Assembly: GCA_964370965.1 (NCBI GenBank)
Contig: CAYJLW010000066.1
Span: 1-23,060, forward strand
Reading direction: 5' to 3'
DNA: 23,060 nucleotides
From: CAYJLW01 sp964370965
Lineage (GTDB): Bacteria; Actinomycetota; Acidimicrobiia; UBA2766
Shown: piece by piece, positions 1-7,142 of the stretch
Position numbering within the stretch: position 1 is the first letter of the stretch
Layout of the letters: every line of letters starts with the position of its first letter
The notes under the pieces: model-generated
Databases searched by the model: none
What the model was told of the DNA's origin: nothing
Seen by the model: only the letters and a program-made list of their open reading frames with translations
Made by a program: the position numbers and the translations under genes

Positions 1-611
1 GCAGGCGAAGTGAGCATCGGGTTCCTGTTGTCCTTGTGGGAGCGGGGGGGGGGCCCCCCCCCGCGGGGGGGCGGGGCCCCCCCCCCGCCCCCCCCGGGGC
101 GGCCCCCCCCCCCCCGGCCCCCGCCCCCGGAACCGCGCGACGGCCCGACGCCCCGGAGCCGGTGGCCCCCCCCCACGGCGGGGTGATCGTGAAGGAGCGC
201 CCCGCGGCATCCACAGAGCCGCCCGGCCCCGGCCCGGGCAAGGCCCGGCGGTGGCTGAAGCTCCTCCTCGGCCTCGCCACCCTCGTCGTCGTCCTCGGTG
301 GCCTCTGGACGGGTGCCCGCTGGGTCCAGGAGAGCTCCTGGTACGTGGGTGTGGAGGACGGCAACGTGGCCGTGTTCCAGGGTCTCCCCGAAGGCCTCGC
401 CGGCATCAAGATGAGCAAGCTCGTGAACCGGGAATCGATCGTCGTCGACCAGCTCCCGGAGCGCAAGCGCAAGGAGCTCGCCAAGGGCATCCGGGCGGCG
501 GATCGCAGGGACGCCGACCGCATCGTGGAGAACCTCCGCCGGCTCACCGAGCCGGCGCCGACCCCGACTCCCACGCCGGCCGCCCCGGTCGCGCCCACCC
601 CGGGCCCGTGA
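1..611 (+). CDS. pstP: PP2C-family Ser/Thr protein phosphatase, C-terminal part (5' end outside window)
   Basis: The reading frame enters from the left edge (codons in phase from base 3) and ends at TGA 609-611. The catalytic PP2C domain is not in the window. What can be seen is a Pro-rich linker, one transmembrane helix (about bases 255-315), and a short extracytoplasmic domain with YVGVEDGNVAVFQGLPEGL. The actinobacterial PstP phosphatase has this layout: cytoplasmic PP2C domain, linker, TM helix, small outer domain. The first residues, HRVPVVLVGA, could be the tail of the PP2C domain. The protein ends in a Pro/Thr/Ala tail. The neighbours rodA, pbpA and the PASTA kinase support the call; in relatives PstP dephosphorylates PknB and cell-wall regulators. 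The linker at about 45-175 is full of G and C homopolymers, so reading frame and length there are unreliable, and GTG at 36 should not be taken as the start. Confidence 0.75.
   Translation, partial: RRSEHRVPVVLVGAGGGPPPAGGRGPPPAPPGAAPPPPAPAPGTARRPDAPEPVAPPHGGVIVKERPAASTEPPGPGPGKARRWLKLLLGLATLVVVLGGLWTGARWVQESSWYVGVEDGNVAVFQGLPEGLAGIKMSKLVNRESIVVDQLPERKRKELAKGIRAADRRDADRIVENLRRLTEPAPTPTPTPAAPVAPTPGP
45..175. other. G/C homopolymer tract, probable sequencing or assembly error
   Basis: The stretch is almost only runs of G and C, several of 7-14 bases, with an abrupt G-to-C switch near base 53. The same pattern flanks the N gap at 13633-13642. It falls in the Pro/Gly-rich linker of the phosphatase, where real GC-rich codons are expected, so part may be genuine. 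Run lengths and frame cannot be trusted. Confidence 0.6.
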
Positions 612-1984
612 CCACGGCCCCGGCCACGGCCGCCGCCGGAGCCCGCGTGGGCCGGCGCCGGCGCAACCGGGAAGCCGCCCTCCTCCTCGCCGCCCTCCTG
701 CTCACGGTCGCCGCCCACCTCCTCGTGCAGCTCGCCCGGGCCGACCGCCTCCCCAGCGGGACGCTCTCGTTGCTCGGCGTCATGGCGGGCATCTACCTCG
801 TCGCCCACGTCGCCGTGCGCCGGCTGGCTCCCGCCGCCGACCCCCTCCTGCTGCCCGCCGCCGGCCTGCTCGCCGGGATCGGATACGCCATGGTGTCCCG
901 CCTGGACCCGGAACGCTCCACGGCCCAGGGCACCTGGATCGCCATCGGGGTCGTCGCCTTCTGTGTCACCCTCGCTCTCCTCCGGGACTACCGGGTGCTC
1001 GACCGCTACCGGTACACGGCGCTCGCCGCGGGCATCGCCCTGCTGCTCTCCCCCCTCGTTCCCGGGATCGGCCGCACGGTGAACGGCTCCCGGCTCTGGA
1101 TCGCGCTCGGACCAGTCTCGTTCCAGCCCGGCGAGCTCGCCAAGATCCTCCTCGTCGTCTTCTTCGCCTCGTACCTGCAGGAGAAGCGGGAGCTGCTCGC
1201 GATCGCCACGCGGCGCATCGGCCCCGTGGGCGTACCGGACCTGAAGCACTTCGGCCCCATCCTCTTCGCGTGGGGCCTGAGCCTGGCAGTGATCCTCTTC
1301 GAGAAGGACCTCGGTTCCAGCCTCCTCATCTTCTCGATCTTCGTGGGAATGGTCTACGTGGCCACGAGCCGGGTCGCGTACGTCCTCATCGGGTTCCTGC
1401 TCTTCGCCGCGGGGGCGTTCTTCGCCTACCAGTCCTTCGGTCACGTCCGCGTGCGCGTGGAGGGCTGGCTCGACGCCCTGAACCCGGCCACCATCCAGGG
1501 TTCCACGTACCAGCTCGCCCAGTCCCTCTTCGCCCTCGCCGCCGGCGGCACGTTCGGGTCGGGCCTCGGCCTGGGCAAGCCCACGCTCATCCCGGCGGCC
1601 TCCACGGACTTCGTCTTCTCTGCGATAGGGGAAGAACTCGGCCTCGTGGGCACGGCGGCGGTGCTCGTGTTGTTCGCGACCCTGGTGGGAGCAGGCCTCC
1701 GGGCGTCGCTGCGTTGCGTGGACCCCTTCGGCAAGCTCCTCGCCGCCGGCCTCGCCATCGCGGTCGGCGTGCAGACGTTCATCATCGTGGGCGGCGTCAC
1801 GCAGCTCATCCCCCTCACCGGCATCACGCTCCCCTTCGTGTCCTACGGGGGTTCCTCCGTGGTGTCGAACTTCGTCGTCCTCGCCGTCCTCGCCGCCGTG
1901 AGCGACCAGCTGGAGAACGGCCCCCGCGGCCACGGCCTCGTGCGTCGCCGGGCGCTCGCCGTGGGCTCCCCGGAGGCGGCGTGA
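608..1984 (+). CDS. rodA: SEDS-family peptidoglycan glycosyltransferase (RodA/FtsW)
   Basis: This is a 458-aa polytopic membrane protein starting at GTG 608, whose bases overlap the phosphatase stop (GTGA). An upstream extension of the frame to 251 only shadows the phosphatase gene. SEDS features include the GSRLWIALGPVSFQPGELAK segment, the FEKDLGSSLLIF segment, the TDFVFSAIGEELGLVG loop that carries the conserved Asp, and the C-terminal PFVSYGGSSVVSNF motif. SEDS proteins polymerise glycan strands from lipid II at the membrane together with a class B PBP, and that partner gene follows with a 4-bp overlap. Position between pstP and pbpA matches the actinobacterial rodA slot, so RodA is more likely than FtsW, although sequence alone separates them poorly. 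Translational coupling at both ends suggests tight stoichiometry. Confidence 0.93.
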   Translation: MTTAPATAAAGARVGRRRRNREAALLLAALLLTVAAHLLVQLARADRLPSGTLSLLGVMAGIYLVAHVAVRRLAPAADPLLLPAAGLLAGIGYAMVSRLDPERSTAQGTWIAIGVVAFCVTLALLRDYRVLDRYRYTALAAGIALLLSPLVPGIGRTVNGSRLWIALGPVSFQPGELAKILLVVFFASYLQEKRELLAIATRRIGPVGVPDLKHFGPILFAWGLSLAVILFEKDLGSSLLIFSIFVGMVYVATSRVAYVLIGFLLFAAGAFFAYQSFGHVRVRVEGWLDALNPATIQGSTYQLAQSLFALAAGGTFGSGLGLGKPTLIPAASTDFVFSAIGEELGLVGTAAVLVLFATLVGAGLRASLRCVDPFGKLLAAGLAIAVGVQTFIIVGGVTQLIPLTGITLPFVSYGGSSVVSNFVVLAVLAAVSDQLENGPRGHGLVRRRALAVGSPEAA

Positions 1985-3423
1985 ACCGCCAGGTCCGGCG
2001 CGTGGGCTACGTCCTCGTCCTCCTCTTCGCCCTCCTCCTCGGCAACGCCCTGTACGTGCAGGTGGTGAGGGCACCGAAGCTGAATGCCAACCCCTCCAAC
2101 AAGCGCCAGCTCCTCCTGGAGTACTCGCGGGAACGAGGGCCGATCGTCTCGGCGGACGGACGCACGCTCGCCGAGAGCACGGCGACCCGGGACACTCTCA
2201 AGTACCTGCGCACGTACCCGCTGGGCGACTCCGTGGCCCATGCCGTGGGCTACTACTCCTTCGTGTACGGCTCCGTGGCGTCCGAGCGCGCGTTCAACCC
2301 GGAGCTCCTCGGCTCCCAGCAGCCCGTGACGCTCGAGACCGTCATCGACCGCCTCTCCGCCGACCTCGCCGGCAATCAGGTCACGCTCACGCTCGACACC
2401 CGCGTGCAGCAGGCCGCTGTCGACGCCCTCGGGAAGCGCAAGGGGGCCGTGGTCGCGCTCGACCCGAAGACGGGAGCGATCCTCGCCCTCTACTCCTACC
2501 CCGCCTACGACCCCAACCCCCTCGCCTCCCACGACGGCAAGGTCGTGCGCGAGGCCTTCAACCGCCTCAACGGCGACCCGGACAAGCCTCTCCTGTCGCG
2601 GGCGATCCGCGACCGCTACCCGCCCGGGTCGACGTTCAAGATCGTCACCGCCGCCGCCGCCCTCGAGGCGGGTGTGGTGACACCTCAGACGACCTTCCCC
2701 GTGCTGCGCGAGATCGACGTCCCGCAGACCAGCCGGCCGATCCGCAACTTCGGCGGGTCCGCCTGCGGCGGCGACTTCGTGACCGCCTTCGCGAAGTCGT
2801 GCAACACCGTGTTCGCCGGCCTGGCGATGCGTGTGGGCGGCGACGTGCTCCACCAGAAGGCCGCGGCGTTCGGCTTCGACCAGGAGAACCCCTTCGCCCT
2901 CGGCCCCGTCGTCTCCGTGTTCCCGGCCCCCGCGCAGTTCGCCCACAACGTCCCGCTCCTGGCCTTCGCCGGCATAGGCCAGGGTGACGTCGCCGCCACG
3001 CCGCTGGAGATGGCCCTCGTCTCGGCCGCCGTGGCCAACAAGGGGGCGATCATGGTCCCCCAGATCGCCGCCGAGGTCGTGGACGAGAAGGGCAACGTGC
3101 TGAAGCGCTTCGCCCCCCAGAAGTGGCTCGACGCCATCCGCCCGGACACCGCCGCCACCCTCACGCAACTCATGCGGGCGGTCGTCGAGCGCGGCAGCGG
3201 CCGGCCCGCCGCCATCGGGGGCGTCGCCGTGGCGGGCAAGACGGGTACCGCCCAGACCGGCCGGGGGTCACCCCACGCCTGGTTCACGGGCTTCGCCCCC
3301 GCCGAGGACCCCAAGGTGGCCGTCGCCGTCATCGTGGAGAACGGCGGCGACCTCGGCGACGAGGCCACCGGCGGCAGGGTGGCGGCGCCGATCGCCCGCT
3401 CCGTCATGCAGGCGGCGCTGTGA
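1981..3423 (+). CDS. pbpA: class B penicillin-binding protein (transpeptidase), PbpA type
   Basis: This 480-aa protein starts at GTG 1981, inside the GTGA overlap with rodA. An N-terminal TM anchor lies at about residues 8-28, a dimerisation/pedestal region follows, then the transpeptidase domain. All three active-site motifs are present: STFK (nucleophile Ser217, Lys220), SCN (Ser273-Asn275) and KTG (Lys420-Gly422). A length of about 480 fits the short actinobacterial PbpA rather than the longer PBP2/FtsI proteins. The protein cross-links peptide stems in the periplasm and is expected to pair with the SEDS polymerase encoded just upstream. No PASTA domain is present here; in this locus those domains sit on the kinase. 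The gene is followed not by a second kinase (pknA), as in mycobacteria, but by a spacer with tandem repeats. Confidence 0.94.
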   Translation: MNRQVRRVGYVLVLLFALLLGNALYVQVVRAPKLNANPSNKRQLLLEYSRERGPIVSADGRTLAESTATRDTLKYLRTYPLGDSVAHAVGYYSFVYGSVASERAFNPELLGSQQPVTLETVIDRLSADLAGNQVTLTLDTRVQQAAVDALGKRKGAVVALDPKTGAILALYSYPAYDPNPLASHDGKVVREAFNRLNGDPDKPLLSRAIRDRYPPGSTFKIVTAAAALEAGVVTPQTTFPVLREIDVPQTSRPIRNFGGSACGGDFVTAFAKSCNTVFAGLAMRVGGDVLHQKAAAFGFDQENPFALGPVVSVFPAPAQFAHNVPLLAFAGIGQGDVAATPLEMALVSAAVANKGAIMVPQIAAEVVDEKGNVLKRFAPQKWLDAIRPDTAATLTQLMRAVVERGSGRPAAIGGVAVAGKTGTAQTGRGSPHAWFTGFAPAEDPKVAVAVIVENGGDLGDEATGGRVAAPIARSVMQAAL

Positions 3424-3524
3424 CTCGGAAGGGGGACTCCGTCCCCCCTCCGGCTCCCCCCCCGGACCCGACCACCGTCCACCCACGATCCGGTCCGGCC
3501 GGGCAGAGCCCGGCCCCGTCGCGC

Positions 3525-3731
3525 CCCGCGGGGTACGGGCCCCCACGGGCACGCGGAGCACCCCCAGGCCAAGGACCACCGCCCGGCCCCCTCACGCGGC
3601 CCGCGGGGTACGGGCCCCCACGGGCACGCGGAGCACCCCCAGGCCAAGGACCACCGCCCGGCCCCCTCACGCGGCCCGCGGGGTACGGGCCCCCACGGGC
3701 ACGCGGAGCACCGCCAGGTGCGGAGCAATGA
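3525..3731 (+). repeat. tandem 75-bp hairpin repeat array (left copy of a dispersed family)
   Basis: Two 75-bp units (3525-3599, 3600-3674) and a truncated third (3675-3718) lie in the 383-bp gap between pbpA and the kinase. Each unit carries a hairpin: arms CCCGCGGGG and CCCCACGGG with a 7-nt loop (for example 3600-3608 and 3616-3624, one C-A mismatch). It is followed by CACGCGGAGCA. The array ends with TGCGGAGCAATG. The same core and end motif recur at 21012-21199. Frames through it give Pro/Gly-rich nonsense, so it is not taken as coding. It may terminate the pstP-rodA-pbpA transcript. The rest of the gap (3424-3524, 3732-3806) shows no gene; the kinase promoter probably lies in the second part. 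Confidence 0.85.
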
Positions 3732-3806
3732 AACAGTCCCGCGTAAAGTTCCGCCCGGGACGATCGTCGGTACTGCGACGGGGATCCCCGACGAAGCGAG
3801 TGAGCG

Positions 3807-5690
3807 ATGACCAAGGTGTTCGGTGACCGCTACGAGGTGATCCGCCCGATCGCCCGCGGGGGGATGGGCGAGGTGTACCTCGCCATGGACCACCGCCTCG
3901 ACCGTGAGGTGGCGGTCAAGGTCCTGCACGAGGAACTCGCCGGCAACAAGGCATTCCTTGCCCGCTTCGAGCGCGAGGCCCGCGCCGCGGCCGGACTCAA
4001 CCATCCCAACATGGTCTCGGTCTTCGACTACGGCCGCGAGAACAGCGCCCCCTACATCGTCATGCAGTACATCAAGGGCCTCACTCTGCGGGAGCTGCTC
4101 CGCCAGCAGGGTCTCCCGCCGCCGGACCGGGCAGCGGACGTGATGGCGGCGGTCGCCGGGGCCCTGCAGTTCGCCCACGACCACGGCATCGTGCACCGGG
4201 ACGTGAAGCCGGGCAACATCATGGTGGATTCCGAGGGTGTCGTGAAGGTGACGGACTTCGGCATCGCCGCCCGCAACGAAACCTCCGCCGAGGATGCCCA
4301 GCAGCTCACGCAGGCGGGCTCCGTCGTGGGCACCGCCGCCTACTTCTCGCCCGAGCAGGCCCAGGGCAAGACCGCCGACGCCCGCTCGGACGTCTACGCG
4401 ATGGGATGCGTCCTCTACGAGCTCCTCACGGGCCGCACGCCCTTCGACGGCGAGACCCCGTGGGCGATCGCCTACAAGCACGTGAACGAGCCCGTGCCGC
4501 CGCCGTCTACGCTGCGCCCCGATGTGCCCGCCGGCCTGGAGCGCATCGCCCTGAAGGCCCTCACGAAGGACCCGACGGAGCGCTACCAGAGCGCGGCGGA
4601 GATGCGCAACGACCTCCTGCGTTTCCGCCGGGGCGAGGAGCCCACGGCGGCCTCCACGGTGGTCATGCCCGCTGGCGCCGCCACGGCCGTGGGGGCGCCG
4701 GCCACGGCCGTGCAGACGGTTGTCCCCACGGCCACGTCCGGTGGTTTCGGCTACCCGCCGCCCGGGGTTTCGCCGCTGCCCGAGAAGCGTCGTCGCTGGC
4801 CGGCTGTCGTGGGGATCCTGCTCCTCCTGCTCGTGGCGGGCGCGGGCGTGTTCCTCCTCGTGCGGGCCCTCACGGGCGAGAAGGCGGCCACGAAGGCCGT
4901 CCCGGACGTCGTGGGCAGGAATGTGAGCGAGGCCCGTTCGCTCCTGGAGGCCGACGGCTTCCGGGTGGAGGCACAGAGCGAGAAGTCCGACACCGTCCCG
5001 GTCGACGTCGTCATCCGCACCGACCCCGCCGGCGGCGAGGAGGCCGAGGCGGGCTCGACGATCACGTTGGTGGTCTCCGCCGGCAGCGACACGATCGAGG
5101 TCCCCGACGTCGTGGGTAAGAGCGAGGCCGCTGCCCGCTCCCAGCTCGAGGACCGCGGTTTCGAGGTCGCGGTGGACCGGAGGGCCTCGGGCGAAGCCGA
5201 GGGGACCGTGGTGACGATGGACCCGGCGGGGGGCACGCAGGCCGGCAAGGGCTCCACTGTCACGCTCACGGTCTCGAGTGGAACCGAGAAGGTCGAGGTC
5301 CCGGATGTCGCCAACCTCAAGCAGAGCGACGCCACGAGGATCCTGCAGGACGCCGGATTCAAGACCTCCGTCGTGAACCAGGAGTCCGACACGGTCAACG
5401 AGGGTCTCGTGATCAGCACTATCCCGAATGCGGGCACGAAGGCGTCCAAGGGCTCCACGGTCACTGTCAGGGTCTCCTCGGGCAAGTCGGTGACCGTCCC
5501 GAGCGTCGTGGGCATGGAGAAGGCCGACGCCACCTCGCAGATCGAGGGTCTCGGCCTCAACGTGACGTCCCAACCGGTCCCGGCCCCACCCGGGGACGCC
5601 GGCAAGGTCGTGAACCAGGACCCCGGCTCGGGCTCCACGGTGAAGAAGGGGTCCACCGTGACGATCTACGTCGGCCAGATCGGGCCCTAG
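3807..5690 (+). CDS. pknB: transmembrane Ser/Thr protein kinase with four PASTA domains (PknB-like)
   Basis: This is a 627-aa Hanks-type kinase starting at ATG 3807. The kinase domain covers about residues 8-275: glycine-rich loop IARGGMGEVY, ATP-binding Lys38 (VAVKVL), catalytic HRDVKPGN (Asp132), DFG at 150-152, and an activation loop with Thr168 and Thr176 before SPEQ. A juxtamembrane Ala/Thr/Pro linker follows, then a TM helix at about 331-354 and four PASTA repeats (about 363-430, 431-498, 499-565, 566-627). PASTA domains bind muropeptides and lipid II outside the cell, so this is the wall-sensing kinase opposed by the phosphatase encoded upstream. Mycobacteria have pknA and pknB here; only one kinase is present in this window. 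The gene ends 1 bp from the stop of the convergent trpG gene, leaving no room for a terminator. Confidence 0.96.
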   Translation: MTKVFGDRYEVIRPIARGGMGEVYLAMDHRLDREVAVKVLHEELAGNKAFLARFEREARAAAGLNHPNMVSVFDYGRENSAPYIVMQYIKGLTLRELLRQQGLPPPDRAADVMAAVAGALQFAHDHGIVHRDVKPGNIMVDSEGVVKVTDFGIAARNETSAEDAQQLTQAGSVVGTAAYFSPEQAQGKTADARSDVYAMGCVLYELLTGRTPFDGETPWAIAYKHVNEPVPPPSTLRPDVPAGLERIALKALTKDPTERYQSAAEMRNDLLRFRRGEEPTAASTVVMPAGAATAVGAPATAVQTVVPTATSGGFGYPPPGVSPLPEKRRRWPAVVGILLLLLVAGAGVFLLVRALTGEKAATKAVPDVVGRNVSEARSLLEADGFRVEAQSEKSDTVPVDVVIRTDPAGGEEAEAGSTITLVVSAGSDTIEVPDVVGKSEAAARSQLEDRGFEVAVDRRASGEAEGTVVTMDPAGGTQAGKGSTVTLTVSSGTEKVEVPDVANLKQSDATRILQDAGFKTSVVNQESDTVNEGLVISTIPNAGTKASKGSTVTVRVSSGKSVTVPSVVGMEKADATSQIEGLGLNVTSQPVPAPPGDAGKVVNQDPGSGSTVKKGSTVTIYVGQIGP

Positions 5691-5691
5691 T

Positions 5692-6309
5692 TCAAGGGGC
5701 GGGCCTTCCCTTGGACTCCCCCTGAGAGAGCGCCTCCCCCAGGGAGTCGAGGAAGGTCCGAAGCAGTTGCATGCCCACCTCTGTGAGGATGGACTCGGGG
5801 TGGAACTGGACGCCCTCGATCGGGAGATCCCTGTGGCGCAGCGCCATGACGAGCTCGTCGTCGGTCTCGGCCGTGACCTTGAGGCAGGGGGGGAGCGAGG
5901 GACGGTCGACCACGAGGCTGTGGTAGCGGGTGGCCTCGAACGGGATCGGCAGCCCGGCGAGAACGCCTTCGCCCCGGTGGTAGACCGCCGAGGTCTTGCC
6001 GTGCATCAGGTAGGGCGCCCGGACGACCTCCCCGCCGAAGACGGCCCCGATGCACTGGTGGCCGAGGCACACGCCCAGGATGGGGAGACGTCCGGCGAAG
6101 TGGCGGATGGCGTCGTTGGAGATGCCGGCCTCGTTCGGCGTGCACGGCCCCGGCGAGATGACGAGGCCGTGGGCGTTCTCGGCATCGAGGGCGGCGAGAT
6201 CGACCTTGTCGTTGCGTGCCACGACGGGATCCGCGCCCAGCTCACCCAGCTCCTGCACGAGGTTGTAGGTGAAGGAGTCGTAGTTGTCGATGACCAGGAC
6301 CCGCGGCAC
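5692..6309 (-). CDS. trpG: class I glutamine amidotransferase (anthranilate / aminodeoxychorismate synthase component II)
   Basis: This is a 205-aa protein if read from GTG 6309 (VPRVLVIDNYDSFTYN), which is where the family begins; an in-frame start at 6393 would add 28 unrelated residues. It carries the amidotransferase triad: Cys81 in GVCLGHQ, His170 and Glu172 in FHPESILT. The oxyanion loop SPGPCTPNEAG is also present. It releases ammonia from glutamine for a chorismate-using partner, making anthranilate (TrpE) or 4-amino-4-deoxychorismate (PabB). No partner gene is in the window. The gene is the syntenic trpG/pabA found next to pknB in actinobacteria, where one subunit may serve both pathways, so the choice between trpG and pabA is open. 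It is divergent from crgA, with 55 bp between the starts. Confidence 0.9.
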   Translation of the reverse strand: MPRVLVIDNYDSFTYNLVQELGELGADPVVARNDKVDLAALDAENAHGLVISPGPCTPNEAGISNDAIRHFAGRLPILGVCLGHQCIGAVFGGEVVRAPYLMHGKTSAVYHRGEGVLAGLPIPFEATRYHSLVVDRPSLPPCLKVTAETDDELVMALRHRDLPIEGVQFHPESILTEVGMQLLRTFLDSLGEALSQGESKGRPAP

Positions 6310-6364
6310 GCCTGGAGTGTAGGGGTCCCGGCCACCTCGGGCCCGTGCTTTCCCAGGCGCTAGG

Positions 6365-6613
6365 ATGCCGCCCGTGCCCGAGTCCAAGTCCAAACGCAGC
6401 CGCTACACGCCTCCGCCGCCGAAGAAGCCCCCTCCGAGCCCGACTTGGTATGTGGCGGTCGTCTTCGTCCTCTTCGTCGGGGGCCTCGTGGTGATCGTGG
6501 GGAACTATGTCGGGATCCTGCCCGGAACCGCCCAGAACGCGAAGAACTCGTATCTCGTGGGCGGTTTGGCCTCCATCCTCATCGGTTTCCTGCTCACGAT
6601 GCGGCTTCGCTAG
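6365..6613 (+). CDS. crgA: cell-division protein CrgA
   Basis: This is an 82-aa protein with the CrgA layout: a short basic Pro-rich cytoplasmic start (SKSKRSRYTPPPPKK), a TM helix at about 28-48, a short outer loop, and a second TM helix at about 62-80 ending in GFLLTMRLR. The ending is very like the family C-terminus (LLLTMRW). CrgA is a small actinobacterial divisome scaffold that binds FtsZ, FtsQ, FtsI and PBPs and restrains septum formation. GTG 6374 is an alternative start giving a PESKSKRSRYTPP N-terminus closer to homologues. The neighbours trpG and the kinase locus match the crgA position near oriC in actinobacteria. Confidence 0.93.
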   Translation: MPPVPESKSKRSRYTPPPPKKPPPSPTWYVAVVFVLFVGGLVVIVGNYVGILPGTAQNAKNSYLVGGLASILIGFLLTMRLR

Positions 6614-6717
6614 ACCACTCTTAGCGGCCATTCGCCCCTCCAAAGCCCACGGTCTGCGTCAAATGCCGTAGGCACTTCTACGTCAGGCGAATTGCATCTG
6701 TGGGATTTCACACAGGT

Positions 6718-6737
6718 TTCTCCACAGCTGTGGAAAA
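6718..6737. promoter_or_regulatory. palindrome with two head-to-head DnaA-box-like 9-mers
   Basis: TCCACAGCTGTGGA (6721-6734) is a perfect 14-bp palindrome. Forward TTCTCCACA (6718-6726) and reverse-strand TTTTCCACA (6737-6729) each differ by one base from the high-GC DnaA box TTGTCCACA. It sits in the 147-bp spacer between crgA and the zinc-ribbon-like gene; the rest of that spacer shows nothing recognisable. Two boxes are too few to call an origin. A regulatory DnaA site or chance are both possible. Confidence 0.35.
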
Positions 6738-6760
6738 GCCCCCGACGGGGCGCCTTCGCC

Positions 6761-7042
6761 TCAGGAACCCGCGTCCACGACAAGAACCATGTCCTCGCGG
6801 CAGTGCCGGGGCGCTTCGAACCCCTCGTCGTCGGGCATGAGGGTGAGGCGCACCTCGGCTCCGCAGATCTCGCAGCGGTAACGGACGTCGTACGGCTCGA
6901 CGTCGGCCACCGGCGCCTTCTCCCTTTCCGGCGGGGCCGATGACAGCATGCGCAGCGCCCCGAAGCCCAGGCGCAGCACAACGTAGACCACGAGCGCCCC
7001 CAAGGGGATCAGCAGGTAGGGATGCTCGCCGAGCCACCGCAT
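6761..7042 (-). CDS. small membrane-anchored protein with a zinc-ribbon-like Cys motif
   Basis: This 93-aa protein is of unknown function. One TM helix spans about residues 8-28, next to an N-terminal MRWLGEHPYLLIP. After a charged linker comes RYRCEICGAEV (Cys57, Cys60), then an acidic stretch and APRHCRED (His80, Cys81). The CxxC plus HC spacing looks like a small metal-binding ribbon on the cytoplasmic or outer face of the membrane. The topology is not clear from sequence. The gene runs convergent to crgA with 147 bp between the stops, and lies downstream of the thiolase gene on the same strand, 100 bp apart. The good codon pattern and clean domain layout support a real gene. I cannot name a family. 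Confidence 0.7.
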   Translation of the reverse strand: MRWLGEHPYLLIPLGALVVYVVLRLGFGALRMLSSAPPEREKAPVADVEPYDVRYRCEICGAEVRLTLMPDDEGFEAPRHCREDMVLVVDAGS

Positions 7043-7115
7043 GGGCCCAACCTATCTCCGGCGGCCGCTCCCGGGCGCGATCACCCGGGGACGGGAGGTC
7101 CCGAGGGTTTCCGAA

Positions 7116-7135
7116 GAGGGGGGGTCGCTCCCCTC
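7116..7135 (-). terminator. possible terminator hairpin after the thiolase gene
   Basis: GAGGGG (7116-7121) pairs with CCCCTC (7130-7135) across an 8-nt loop, starting 7 nt past the thiolase stop. There is no U-tract, which is common in very GC-rich genomes. The stem is short, so the call is weak. Confidence 0.3.
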
Positions 7136-7142
7136 CGGCTGG

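Noticed and set aside
3123..3731. Frame with Pro/Gly-rich 25-residue repeats through the left array
   Set aside because: The 75-bp unit is a multiple of three by chance. The frame overlaps pbpA, the units in the right array are 61 and 79 bp, and the conserved element is the DNA hairpin.
3525..3731. CRISPR array
   Set aside because: The units are identical along their whole 75 bp with no variable spacers, and no cas gene is near.
2685..5573. Very long open frame on the minus strand (962 codons) across pbpA and the kinase
   Set aside because: It is antisense to two genes with complete catalytic motifs and reads as His/Gly/Arg-rich sequence without domains; GC-rich codons leave few stops in this frame.
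6614..6760. A full replication origin
   Set aside because: Only two imperfect DnaA boxes and no AT-rich unwinding region; dnaA and dnaN are not in the window.
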